Source: an uncultured Lachnospiraceae bacterium
GTDB lineage: Bacteria > Bacillota > Clostridia > Lachnospirales > Lachnospiraceae
DNA: 56,061 nt
Direction of reading: 5' to 3'
NCBI GenBank assembly: GCA_900317755.1
Contig: ONHZ01000037.1
Coordinates: 1 to 56,061, forward strand
Within the stretch, counting starts at the first letter, position 1, and every line of letters begins with the position of its first letter. The notes beneath the pieces are model-generated. The model saw only the letters and a list, made by a program, of their open reading frames with translations. It was not told where the DNA came from and did not search any database. Positions 8,253 to 17,409 of the stretch are shown here, piece after piece. The position numbers and the translations under genes are program-made.

Positions 8253-10925
8253 TTATTTGATTTTATCAATAAGTTCAGCCAGTGTATTCATAGCCTCAAT
8301 CGGTGTCATAGCATTGATATCAATGCCTCTTAGTTCGTCGACAATGGCTTTGTCGGTCTCGTATTCATACATATCAATGTCCGGCATATCATCAGTCGTA
8401 TCTTCGAAAGAATCATCACCGTCGCCAGAAGAAGCGATGCTGTCAAAAAGCGAGTACTGCCCGCTGATGAAATTCTTATCATGCGGCAGCAGGCTGGATC
8501 CTGAAATATCATTTTTCCTGAGCTCAGTTGAAATCTGGTCGGCGCGCTTTAAGACCGGTCCAGGAAGTCCGGCAAGTCGTGCGACTGCAATACCATAGCT
8601 CTTATCCGCACCGCCCTTTATGATCTTCCGTAAGAATACCAGATCCTTACCATTTTCCTTTACGGATGAGCAGTAATTGTCGACGCCGTCAAGCTTTCCT
8701 TCAAGCTCGGTAAGTTCATGATAATGTGTGGCAAATAACGTCTTTGCACCGATATGCTTTTCAATGTACTCTACGACTGCCCAGGCAATTGAAAGTCCGT
8801 CGTAGGTCGAAGTTCCACGGCCGATTTCATCCAAAATCAGAAGTGAATCCTTTGTCGCATTTTTAAGAATGTTTGAAACCTCATTCATCTCGACCATGAA
8901 TGTTGACTGGCCGCTCGAGAGATCATCTGAAGCACCGACACGTGTAAAGACGCGGTCAACAATACCGATATTTGCGCTTGCAGCAGGAACAAAAGAGCCT
9001 AGCTGCGCCATCAGGACAATAAGCGCAGTCTGCCTCATGTAGGTGGATTTTCCTGCCATGTTAGGACCTGTGATAATCGAAATCCTGTGCATGTCTCCGT
9101 CTAAGTATGTGTCGTTTGAAATAAAAGGCTCATTCGGGCGCATTTTCTCAATGACCGGATGGCGTCCTTCCTTTATGTCAATGATGCCATCCGTATTGAT
9201 TACTGGCCGCACGAAATGATTTTTCTCAGCAATGTGGGCAAGCGAAAGCAGTGCATCAAGAATGGAAAGTGCCTGAGCCGTCTTCTGAATTCTCTCCGCC
9301 TCATTTATAATCTTTGAAAGTACATCATTGAAAATATCTTTTTCAACTGAAATAAGCTTTTCAGAAGAACCAAGGATTTTATTCTCAAGCTCCTTCAGTT
9401 CAGGAGTATAAAACCTCTCTGCATTTACAAGGGTCTGCTTTCTGATGAAATAATCTGGCACCTTGTCCTTGAAAGAATTCGAAACTTCAAGATAATACCC
9501 GAAAACCTTATTATATTTTATTTTCAGATTCTTAATGTCAGTCTTCTCTCTCTCCTTTGCCTCGAGCTCAGAAAGCCAGGTCTTGCCGTTTGTCTCCGCT
9601 TCACGAAGCTCATCAACAGAAACATCGTAACCAGTCTTAATGATGCCGCCCTCATGAGTCGAAAATGGAGGATCGTCAATGATCGCCCTGTCAAGAAGGT
9701 CGTAAATGTCGCGTAAAGGATCAAGCTCTGCAAAAATTTTCTGATTCAACACGCTCTTTACTTCTGAAAGTGCAGAGATGATTACAGGTAATGTAGAAAT
9801 CGAATTTTTGAATGCGATCAAGTCCTTTGGAGAGGCAGTTCTATAAGAAATTCTCGTTAACAGCCTCTCAAGATCATAAACACCCGAAAGCTCGTCACGC
9901 AGATTCTCTCGGAGTATGATATTCGAATAAAACTCTTCTACGCTGTCAAGACGTTCTTCAATATCTTCTTTCTTAAGAAGTGGACGGATTACCCAGTTTC
10001 TAAGACGTCTGGCACCTGCAGCAGTCTTTGTCTCATCAAGCACCCAAAGCAGAGAACCCCTCTTATCCTTATCCCGCATCGTTTCGGTTAGCTCGAGATT
10101 CCGCCTTGTGGCAAGGTCAAGAATCATATAGTCGCCGTCATGCAGGATGTTAAGATGCCTGATTTCCGGCATCTCAATTTTCTGCGTATCATAGAGATAG
10201 AGAAGCAGCGCACCTGCAGCCCTGATTGAAACATCCCTGTCAGAGAGACCAAGGCTCTCAGCAGACTCGACCTTGAACTGTTTCTTTACAGCATTTACAG
10301 TTTCATCTATGTCAAAATAGCTCTTGTCGATTTCTGAAGGATGGATTCCTGCCCTGTCAAAAAAGGCCTTATTGAAAAATCGGCCCGAGAAAAATGGCTT
10401 ATTTGCAATGATTTCGGCTGGGCTTAAGCGGTCAATCAGATTAATGAATTCGTTTACATTATTTGTACCTGTTACAGAAAATTCGCCTGTCGTGATATCT
10501 GAAAGTGCAATACCAAGGGATGGTCCATCCTGCACGATGGACATAATGTAATTATTTCTGGTCTCGTCCAATCCGGCAAAATCGATATTCGTACCAGGCG
10601 TCACAATCCTGATGACATCTCTTTTGACAAGACCCTTTGCCAGTTTCGGGTCCTCGACCTGCTCGCATATTGCGACCTTATAGCCTTTCTTAATGAGCCT
10701 GTTCACATAGGTATCAACAGCATGATGCGGAACGCCGCACATCGGCGCCTTCTCTTCTGTACCATTTGCCTTCTTCGTAAGCGTAAGTTCGAGCTCTTTC
10801 GAAGCCGTCAGGGCGTCGTCGTAGAACATCTCGTAGAAGTCACCGATCCTGTAAAATAATAAAGTATCCGGATAATCCTTCTTCGTTTCCAAATATTGCC
10901 GCATCATCGGCGAAATTTCATCCAT
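8253..10925 (-). CDS. mutS: DNA mismatch repair protein MutS
   Basis: MutS recognises base mismatches and small loops and recruits MutL. The 890-residue product has the mismatch-reading motif GDFYEMF with Phe30 and Glu32. It also has the lever and clamp domains, Walker A GPNMAGKST at 620-628, the ILDEIGRGTSTYDG Walker B region and THYHEL. The start is the ATG at 10923-10925, preceded by AGGAAT. The longer open frame to 10976 only runs into palindromic element A. The gene is followed by element E and mutL, giving the usual mutSL order. Its upstream neighbour on the same strand is an FAD enzyme gene, across element A. Confidence 0.97.
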   Translation of the reverse strand: MDEISPMMRQYLETKKDYPDTLLFYRIGDFYEMFYDDALTASKELELTLTKKANGTEEKAPMCGVPHHAVDTYVNRLIKKGYKVAICEQVEDPKLAKGLVKRDVIRIVTPGTNIDFAGLDETRNNYIMSIVQDGPSLGIALSDITTGEFSVTGTNNVNEFINLIDRLSPAEIIANKPFFSGRFFNKAFFDRAGIHPSEIDKSYFDIDETVNAVKKQFKVESAESLGLSDRDVSIRAAGALLLYLYDTQKIEMPEIRHLNILHDGDYMILDLATRRNLELTETMRDKDKRGSLLWVLDETKTAAGARRLRNWVIRPLLKKEDIEERLDSVEEFYSNIILRENLRDELSGVYDLERLLTRISYRTASPKDLIAFKNSISTLPVIISALSEVKSVLNQKIFAELDPLRDIYDLLDRAIIDDPPFSTHEGGIIKTGYDVSVDELREAETNGKTWLSELEAKEREKTDIKNLKIKYNKVFGYYLEVSNSFKDKVPDYFIRKQTLVNAERFYTPELKELENKILGSSEKLISVEKDIFNDVLSKIINEAERIQKTAQALSILDALLSLAHIAEKNHFVRPVINTDGIIDIKEGRHPVIEKMRPNEPFISNDTYLDGDMHRISIITGPNMAGKSTYMRQTALIVLMAQLGSFVPAASANIGIVDRVFTRVGASDDLSSGQSTFMVEMNEVSNILKNATKDSLLILDEIGRGTSTYDGLSIAWAVVEYIEKHIGAKTLFATHYHELTELEGKLDGVDNYCSSVKENGKDLVFLRKIIKGGADKSYGIAVARLAGLPGPVLKRADQISTELRKNDISGSSLLPHDKNFISGQYSLFDSIASSGDGDDSFEDTTDDMPDIDMYEYETDKAIVDELRGIDINAMTPIEAMNTLAELIDKIK

Positions 10926-10951
10926 CGTAATTCCTATTCTTAAATAAATAC

Positions 10952-11127
10952 TGTATACTCGCTCCCGCACGGACAATGCTTTCTCACGCGAGACGCCTCG
11001 CGGCTTCGTGATTTTTGCTTACGTTGCATAAACTCATTCATCGCCTATCGGCTCGAATTCGTTAAGCAACGAGTAAAATCAAGACTCGCTTTGAGACAGC
11101 ATTGCCGTGCTCGCGCTCGAGTATGCA
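10952..11127 (+). repeat. Palindromic intergenic element A (best-resolved member)
   Basis: This 176-bp imperfect inverted repeat lies between the FAD enzyme gene and mutS. Reading inwards, the paired segments are TACTCG/CGAGTA at the ends; CAATGCTTTCTCA (10974-10986) with TGAGACAGCATTG (11092-11104, one mismatch); GCGAG (10988-10992) with CTCGC (11085-11089); TGATTTT with AAAATCA; and GTTGC (11023-11027) with GCAAC (11066-11070). The strand GCCTCGCGGCTTCG at 10995-11008 has no partner. The apex holds GCCTATCGGC. Positions 10994-11086 match element B at 89 of 93 bases. Confidence 0.85.
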
Positions 11128-11142
11128 TTAAATTACAGTTAC

Positions 11143-12759
11143 TCATCCTGTAATAATATGTTCAGCCACTCTGATCCCGTCGACTGCGGAGGACATGATG
11201 CCGCCGGCATATCCTGCTCCTTCACCTGCAGGATATAATCCTTGTATACCTTCAGCAAAGTAAGTAGCATCATCACGGACAATTCGTACAGGTGAAGAAG
11301 TCCGTGATTCGACACCGGAAAGGATAGTATCTCCGTCGCCGAAGCCTCTGATTCTTTTATCAAAGTATCGCATGCCTTCAATAAAGGTCTCATAGATTTC
11401 TGTCGGGAACAGCGTATCGAGGCGGGAGAAGCGGACTGCACCCTTTGTCACACTTTCAAAGGAGCCATATTCCTTCGAGTCGCGCTTCTTTACAAAATCC
11501 CGGAAAAGCTGCTGCGGGATATTACCGCCGCCGAGATCATAGGCTTTTTTCTCAAGATGGTCCTGAAAAGCCATCGCCTTCTTCGCATCAGCACCAAAAT
11601 CCCTTTCTCCAACTGAAACAATGATTGCAGAGTTCGCATTCTTCGAGTCTCTGGCATTGTAGCTCATTCCGTTTACTGTAAGTCTTCCATTTTCTGCAGA
11701 AGAATTTACAACATAGCCGCCCGGGCACATGCAGAAGGAATATACACCCCTGCCATTTGCAGCTGTATAGGTAAGCTTATAGTCAGCAGCAGGCAGGATA
11801 TCTCCCCGGTGCTTTCCATACTGGCTGAAATCAATAAAGTCCTGTGGATGCTCTACGCGAAGTCCTACTGCAAAAGGCTTTGCAGTGATGTTTATGCCAT
11901 CCTCCATGAGTCCTGAAATCGTATCTCTTGCAGAATGCCCTATGGCTAGAACAATATGGTCAGAATAATATTTTTCTCCGCCCTCAGTCTCGACACCGAC
12001 AGCCTTCTTTGAATATTCAGGCACAGAAGCCTTTTCAAATAGTATCTTCTCAACCTTCGTCTCAAAAAAGAATTCCCCGCCAAGCGAAATGATGCCATCC
12101 CGCATATTTGAAATTACTTTACGAAGCTCGTCCGTACCAATATGCGGCTTTGCATCATAAAGAATATTTTCTCTGGCCCCAAATTTATAAAAAGTGTTCA
12201 GAACAAAATGCTGCTTGCCATCACGATCTTTCGAGCCGGTATTCAGCTTCCCATCAGAAAAGGTTCCCGCACCACCTTCACCAAAGCAGACGTTTGTACG
12301 CTCGTTCAGTACATTGGTCTTAAAGAATTTTTCTGTCTCCTCTGTCCTTTTCTCGATTGATGCGCCGCGCTCAAATATGATTGGCTTAAGTCCTGAAAGT
12401 GCCAGAATATATGCAGCAAAAAGACCTGCAGGACCGGATCCTATGACAATCGGCCGCTTTTCAGAAAGCAGCTTCTCTGTCCTTGGCGGAATATAAGGAT
12501 TCGGCTTATATTTATCAATATGAACAGTACTTCCATGATTATTCTTAAAGAAGATATTCTCGTTTTCCGCCTTTATCGCAATAGAAAAATTTACAAAAAG
12601 CTCAGGTTTCTTTCTTGCATCAAGAGATTTTTTCAGTATACCTTCTAATGAAAAATCTTTTTCAGGCACACGAAAGAATGCTGAGACTGCTTTACTAATA
12701 GCCTCTTTTTCATCTGTAATTTCTTCAGGTTTTATTTTTATTCCGCTGATTTTTAACAT
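11143..12759 (-). CDS. FAD-dependent dehydrogenase, COG2509-like
   Basis: The 538-residue product resembles the uncharacterised FAD-dependent dehydrogenases grouped as COG2509. A dinucleotide-binding GSGPAGLFAAYI sits near residues 107-118, after an N-terminal module of about 90 residues typical of this family. Further family blocks are CFGEGGAGTFSDGKL, FAVGLRVEHPQ, YSFCMCPGGYVV and a C-terminal GAGYAGGIMSSAVDG that closes the FAD site. No substrate has been settled for this family as far as I know. Its start overlaps the end of the next FAD gene by seven bases, so the two are probably translated from one mRNA. Element A follows its stop codon after about 15 bases. Confidence 0.88.
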   Translation of the reverse strand: MLKISGIKIKPEEITDEKEAISKAVSAFFRVPEKDFSLEGILKKSLDARKKPELFVNFSIAIKAENENIFFKNNHGSTVHIDKYKPNPYIPPRTEKLLSEKRPIVIGSGPAGLFAAYILALSGLKPIIFERGASIEKRTEETEKFFKTNVLNERTNVCFGEGGAGTFSDGKLNTGSKDRDGKQHFVLNTFYKFGARENILYDAKPHIGTDELRKVISNMRDGIISLGGEFFFETKVEKILFEKASVPEYSKKAVGVETEGGEKYYSDHIVLAIGHSARDTISGLMEDGINITAKPFAVGLRVEHPQDFIDFSQYGKHRGDILPAADYKLTYTAANGRGVYSFCMCPGGYVVNSSAENGRLTVNGMSYNARDSKNANSAIIVSVGERDFGADAKKAMAFQDHLEKKAYDLGGGNIPQQLFRDFVKKRDSKEYGSFESVTKGAVRFSRLDTLFPTEIYETFIEGMRYFDKRIRGFGDGDTILSGVESRTSSPVRIVRDDATYFAEGIQGLYPAGEGAGYAGGIMSSAVDGIRVAEHIITG

Positions 12760-14054
12760 ATTGTCACCGCACTCCCCGCAATATGCCCTGTCACAAACGC
12801 CCAGGAAAGATTATAGCCTCCACAGATGCCATCCACGTCAAGTGCCTCGCCTGTAAAATAAAGTCCGGGCACCTTCTTTACCTCCATACTTTCAAGATCA
12901 ATTTCTGAAAGCCGTACACCGCCAGTCGTAGTCTGTGCTCGATCATAGCCAAGAGAACCTGTAATCGAAATTCGAAGATTTTTCGCACAGGTAACAACTT
13001 TCATCAGCTCAGAATTACTAAGTGATGATGCCTTCATCTTTACATTTATTCCAGCTCGTTCAAGTACAAACGGCACTAGCTTATATGGCAGATACCCGGT
13101 AAGCGCCTGGCCTATGAGCCTATCCTTTCCGCATTTTTTCAAATACAGTGAAACATCATTCAACAAATTTTCTTCAGTTGATTCAGGAAACAGGTCAAAT
13201 ACCATATAAGGCTTTTTCCCCTTAGCCATGAGTTTATTCGCAGTTCCTGAAAATGACAGCACAGGAAGTCCTGAGACATTGTCCTTATTAAACTGAATCT
13301 CTCCTATTTCAGAGTATAGAATCTTTCCATCAAGGCAGAGACTTGCAGCGGCATGGCATCTTACACCATCCACTTGAGCAGAATAATCCTTTCCTGTCTG
13401 AAGTGGAACCAGTGCAGGATACCGTGGCGATTCTGAAATGCCAAAGGCCTTGGCAAAGGAATAAGCGTCCCCTGTCGAGCCTGTCTTTGGATAAGAGAGC
13501 CCGCCTGTAGAAATAATCACTGAATCTGAAAAATAATCATCATTCTCTGTACGAACTTCAAAAACGCTGTCTCTTTTTGCAATAGAAACTACTCTCTCAG
13601 AGAATCGAAACTCAGCGCCTTTTTCCTTAACAGCTTCAAAGAATAAGTCCCTGAAGGCTTTGGCATCACCGCTGTAAGGATAATAATAGCCATTTCTTAA
13701 AAATGCTGGAATTCCAATCGATTCAAAAAAAGAAATAATATCTTTTTTTGAAAATTTATTAATTACAGTATTGATATTATTCGTAAATTCCAGGAGTGTT
13801 TTTCTTTCTTCAATTGACTCAAGATCTATCAGCAAATCAGTATCTTCAGAATGAAAAAAGCTAGCGGTTAGTAATTCATTCGTAAAATTACATTTCCCAT
13901 TTCCTGTCACCGACAGTTTTTTCCCAGCCCTGTCATTTCTTTCTATCACAAGAACCGGGTGCTTAGGTCTCACAGCTTCATAAGCTGCCATCAGACCTGA
14001 TGCCCCGGCTCCTATTATTATGCAGTCGTATTTTTTATTCTTAGTAGACGCCAT
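12753..14054 (-). CDS. YhiN/HI0933-family flavoprotein
   Basis: The 433-residue product belongs to the HI0933-like family of NAD(P)/FAD-dependent oxidoreductases, often annotated as YhiN or aminoacetone oxidase family. It has the FAD-binding GAGASGLMAAYEA near residues 15-27, the family signature NDRAGKKLSVTGNGKCNFTN, an ISTGGLSYPKTGSTGD block and the C-terminal GEALDVDGICGGYNLSWAF. The reaction is not known. It sits between the flippase gene (two bases away) and the COG2509-like gene (seven-base overlap), so the three form a tight unit. Two unrelated flavoproteins side by side occur in clostridial genomes without an agreed shared role. Confidence 0.9.
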   Translation of the reverse strand: MASTKNKKYDCIIIGAGASGLMAAYEAVRPKHPVLVIERNDRAGKKLSVTGNGKCNFTNELLTASFFHSEDTDLLIDLESIEERKTLLEFTNNINTVINKFSKKDIISFFESIGIPAFLRNGYYYPYSGDAKAFRDLFFEAVKEKGAEFRFSERVVSIAKRDSVFEVRTENDDYFSDSVIISTGGLSYPKTGSTGDAYSFAKAFGISESPRYPALVPLQTGKDYSAQVDGVRCHAAASLCLDGKILYSEIGEIQFNKDNVSGLPVLSFSGTANKLMAKGKKPYMVFDLFPESTEENLLNDVSLYLKKCGKDRLIGQALTGYLPYKLVPFVLERAGINVKMKASSLSNSELMKVVTCAKNLRISITGSLGYDRAQTTTGGVRLSEIDLESMEVKKVPGLYFTGEALDVDGICGGYNLSWAFVTGHIAGSAVTIC

Positions 14055-14056
14055 AT

Positions 14057-15718
14057 TTATAATACATGTATGCTCTTTAACCAGAGAACGATTTTATGTC
14101 CTTTAGGAAGCTTTTCTATATCCTTTTCATTGATTCCATGCATGAAAATCATAATAAAGAAATAAAAAACCATTCCAAACAGGATTGCAATAATGGTAGA
14201 AACCAGATTTGACTTTGTAAAAGCATGAAATACAAAATAGATCAGATATACAAAGATTCCCATTACAACGGAACATGCGCCTGGAACAATATATATTCTC
14301 ATAATATTTTCATGTACATGACTGTATTTATGAATTGCAATTCCATTTAATATGCACATTAACAGCGCATAAAAAGCATTTGCAACGATTACTGCATAGA
14401 TATTCAGCTTAAAACCAAAAAGCAGTACCACAAGGAAAAGTGCCTGGGCAACAAGCGCAATAGCTGCATTTCTTACAGGTATTCTTAGTTTGTCAATGCC
14501 CTGCAGCAGTCCATTTGAAAGAGTCGATAAAGAGAAGAAAAGTACAGAAATGCCACCAACCTGCATCATTTTCTGGGATACCGGATCTGGATCTGCAAAA
14601 AGCATCATCATAATTGGTCCCGCAAGTACAATGAGTCCCACCGTACATGGAAATGCGACAAGCATGATGAATCTTGTTGCCTGATTGATCTGCCTCTTGA
14701 CTTTCTTCATATTTCCTTCATGATAGGAAGTCGTAAGGGTAGGCACTACCGATGAAGCCATAGCGGATGCTATTGAAATAGGTACATTGATAAGGACCTT
14801 GAACTGACCTGTATAAACACCCCACCATTCAGAAATGATCTTTGCGCCATAGCCCTGGGCAGTGACAATATTTTTGAAGATTGTCTGATCAATGATCGAA
14901 CTGATATTGTAAATGGTAGTTGATAACAGTACAGGAACTATCGTAAAGAAAAGTACCTTCATGATACTTCCATATTTTTCATAATTCCTGTAATGGTCTC
15001 CCTCTACCTGTGCCCTGAATTTCGAATAGAAAATAAGAAATACAATAACCAGAAATATAAGGGCAATAAGCGCACCGCATCCAGTACCAAGCGTACCTCC
15101 TGCAGCACCATAGGCAGGACCTAAATGCTCATCATTTAATATCTTACCCGCACGCTTACCATAATCAAAAAGCGAATAGGCAGCGACGATACTTATTATC
15201 GCATTTGTGATCTGCTCTGCAATCTGCGAAATCGCAGTCGGTGTCATGGTATTCAGTCCCTGAAAAAATCCCCTGAATACACCGGCAATTGCTACGATCA
15301 ATAAAACCGGTGCCAAGACCCTCAGTGCAAGAACAGAATACGGCGTTTTTAGCAAAGTACCCGTAAAGAAATCTGCAAAAAACCATACGATGCACATGGC
15401 AATTGAGCCAGTAAGTGCTGCAAACATCAGGGCGCCCTTGAAAACACGCATAACATTTTTCAATTCGCCCTGAGCCATTCTAGCAGCTACTATTTTTGAA
15501 ACAGCAAGCGGAAGGCTGTATGAAGATATAATAAGAATAATATTATATATTTCATAAGCGGTTCCATAATAATCATTTCCAGTCTTCCCAATGATATGGG
15601 TAAGTGGAATACGGTATATTAATCCTATTATCCTGCTGATGATTGATGCCACAGCAAGTATTGAGCCCTGTAATATAAAGCTTGTGTCGCTCTTTTTTAC
15701 TGCATTGGTTTTTTGCAT
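14057..15718 (-). CDS. SpoVB/MurJ-type polysaccharide flippase
   Basis: The 553-residue membrane protein belongs to the MOP/MVF exporter superfamily, branch of SpoVB and related lipid-linked oligosaccharide flippases. These proteins move lipid-linked cell-wall or polysaccharide precursors across the membrane. About fourteen hydrophobic segments can be counted. The N-terminal FILQGSILAVASIISRIIGL and the following RIPLTHIIGKTGND are typical of the SpoVB branch. Some members work in vegetative cells, so the name does not prove sporulation. It lies within a co-directional chain, 15 bases after the DUF3048 gene and two bases before the YhiN-like gene. Confidence 0.88.
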   Translation of the reverse strand: MQKTNAVKKSDTSFILQGSILAVASIISRIIGLIYRIPLTHIIGKTGNDYYGTAYEIYNIILIISSYSLPLAVSKIVAARMAQGELKNVMRVFKGALMFAALTGSIAMCIVWFFADFFTGTLLKTPYSVLALRVLAPVLLIVAIAGVFRGFFQGLNTMTPTAISQIAEQITNAIISIVAAYSLFDYGKRAGKILNDEHLGPAYGAAGGTLGTGCGALIALIFLVIVFLIFYSKFRAQVEGDHYRNYEKYGSIMKVLFFTIVPVLLSTTIYNISSIIDQTIFKNIVTAQGYGAKIISEWWGVYTGQFKVLINVPISIASAMASSVVPTLTTSYHEGNMKKVKRQINQATRFIMLVAFPCTVGLIVLAGPIMMMLFADPDPVSQKMMQVGGISVLFFSLSTLSNGLLQGIDKLRIPVRNAAIALVAQALFLVVLLFGFKLNIYAVIVANAFYALLMCILNGIAIHKYSHVHENIMRIYIVPGACSVVMGIFVYLIYFVFHAFTKSNLVSTIIAILFGMVFYFFIMIFMHGINEKDIEKLPKGHKIVLWLKSIHVL

Positions 15719-15733
15719 TTTCGGGTAACTTCC

Positions 15734-16915
15734 TTAATTGTTCATCTGGTCTGCAGTCTCATAGAATGTGTTCTTATCTTCACCAGAATTCTCGCAGAGC
15801 TCAAACCATGTCTTGCCAGGATTCAGTGTAATTTCAGTTCCATCCGCATAGTAGAATCTTGTCACACCACTGTCAGAACTCTTTGTCCATGTGACATCAG
15901 TAATGGTACCATCTGTGATAAATTTACCCTTGCCAGAGCCGTTTAATGTAATATTCAGATAATCTGTACCTGCATAAATCTGTGAAGGTACATACTCAAT
16001 GATAATATTCTTGGCTTCACACTGGTTGCCATCGATAGCATCCTTCTGTGCAGCGCCAAACTGGTATCTCTTATAAGTCTTTGAATCCTTGTCATAAATG
16101 AAATATGGCTTATTGTTCGGGAAATACAGTGATAATGCCTCACATGGAGAACCATTTGCTATGGCATTGTCCTCTGTAGGGCCATAGAACTTGAAGTGCT
16201 GCTCATATCCTGCTGGAAGATCTGTACTGTAGCCTTTCTTTTCGATACCTGCATTGATTCCATCAGTAGAAGCATATGCATTATGCGGTGCCTTCTTATC
16301 TGAAGATCTGTAGAATACTGTCGTACCAACAGAGCCGTCAAGACCATTTAAGTCATCAACGATGCCAGTCTTTAATAATTGTTCTGCAACAAGATTCTGT
16401 CCATAGTGAACATAGATTGCATCATATTCAGCAGAAATATATGCATAATAAGGACGGCAGGAACGAACATTACCAATTCTATCCATATTGTCATAATTGT
16501 CGAATATAGCCATCAGTCTTGTAATACCACCTTCTGCAGGACATTCATAAACGATACCCGCCTGGTTCAGACCATACTGTGGAAGACATGCCTTCGTATT
16601 CTCAATCATACATGATAAAGGACGCTTATTTGCCTTTGACTCGTCAATAGGAAGACCTGTCAGAATGCTTAATGTATTTGAATCAACATTGTAGACATCC
16701 TCATTTGTATTATCCACTGCTCCACTGCTGACATTCAGATCATCATAGATTGATGAATCTGGTTCTGTTGTAGAGCTTGTCTCATCGGTCTTATTTTTAT
16801 TCTTTGTACCAAAATAAATAATAAGTCCCAGCGCTACGACTAGTGCTGCTACGATGACAATCAGGATAATAAGCTTTGTTTTTCTGTCCTGACTCGTTGA
16901 ATTTTTCCCACTCAT
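15734..16915 (-). CDS. DUF3048 (YerB-like) membrane-anchored protein
   Basis: The 393-residue product matches DUF3048 proteins of the YerB type, which are extracytoplasmic and of unknown function. A single hydrophobic segment at about residues 15-35 follows a basic start and acts as signal anchor. No lipobox cysteine is visible, unlike lipoprotein YerB. An Asp/Thr/Ser-rich linker follows. The domain then shows SCMIENTKACLPQYG, YECPAEGGITRLMAIF and RIGNVRSCRPYYAYISAEYD, which I recognise as the family core. The C-terminal part (about 290-385) is the second DUF3048 subdomain. Its ATG overlaps the ybeY stop by four bases. Confidence 0.85.
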   Translation of the reverse strand: MSGKNSTSQDRKTKLIILIVIVAALVVALGLIIYFGTKNKNKTDETSSTTEPDSSIYDDLNVSSGAVDNTNEDVYNVDSNTLSILTGLPIDESKANKRPLSCMIENTKACLPQYGLNQAGIVYECPAEGGITRLMAIFDNYDNMDRIGNVRSCRPYYAYISAEYDAIYVHYGQNLVAEQLLKTGIVDDLNGLDGSVGTTVFYRSSDKKAPHNAYASTDGINAGIEKKGYSTDLPAGYEQHFKFYGPTEDNAIANGSPCEALSLYFPNNKPYFIYDKDSKTYKRYQFGAAQKDAIDGNQCEAKNIIIEYVPSQIYAGTDYLNITLNGSGKGKFITDGTITDVTWTKSSDSGVTRFYYADGTEITLNPGKTWFELCENSGEDKNTFYETADQMNN

Positions 16916-17406
16916 CTTTTAATACCTAACCTTTCCATAACCTCTCTTTGTCTATCCTCCATAATCAATCTGTCACTGTCTTCAATATGGTCGTAGCCCA
17001 GTAAATGAAGCATAGAATGACAAATCAAAAAAGAATATTCTCTTTCAACGGAATGTCCATATTCCTCTGCCTGTTTCTTTATTCTGTCAATATTTAACAC
17101 AATATCTCCCAGCATGATCTCATCAGTGTCAGGATTTACATCATCTGAATTCACCATGAGTTCATCATAAGGGATATTAATATCAAACTGGATCAGTGGA
17201 AACGAAAGAACATCTGTAGGCGCGTCAATGTCCCTGAATTCTTTATTCATCTCCTGAATTCCCTTGTCATCAGTAATTGTGACAGAAATCTCACATTCAT
17301 AGGGAAATTTCAGCGTATCCAGAGCGGCCTTAACTGTGTCCTCACAAATTTTCTTATAGTCGAATGAAAAATCTATATTTACTTCTTCAGAAAAAATAAT
17401 ATTCAT
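16912..17406 (-). CDS. ybeY: Endoribonuclease YbeY
   Basis: YbeY is a zinc endoribonuclease acting in 16S rRNA 3' end maturation and ribosome quality control. The 164-residue product carries the metal motif HSMLHLLGYDH near residues 129-139 and the preceding LGDIVLNIDRIKKQAEEYGH block. The neighbourhood phoH - pgpH-like - ybeY matches the order known from Bacillus and supports the assignment. The gene starts three bases after the pgpH-like stop and overlaps the DUF3048 gene by four bases. Confidence 0.95.
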   Translation of the reverse strand: MNIIFSEEVNIDFSFDYKKICEDTVKAALDTLKFPYECEISVTITDDKGIQEMNKEFRDIDAPTDVLSFPLIQFDINIPYDELMVNSDDVNPDTDEIMLGDIVLNIDRIKKQAEEYGHSVEREYSFLICHSMLHLLGYDHIEDSDRLIMEDRQREVMERLGIKR

Positions 17407-17409
17407 AAC

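Noticed and set aside
10926-10976. Longer MutS N-terminus
   Set aside because: The extension runs into element A, while the ATG at 10925 has AGGAAT upstream and the family start.
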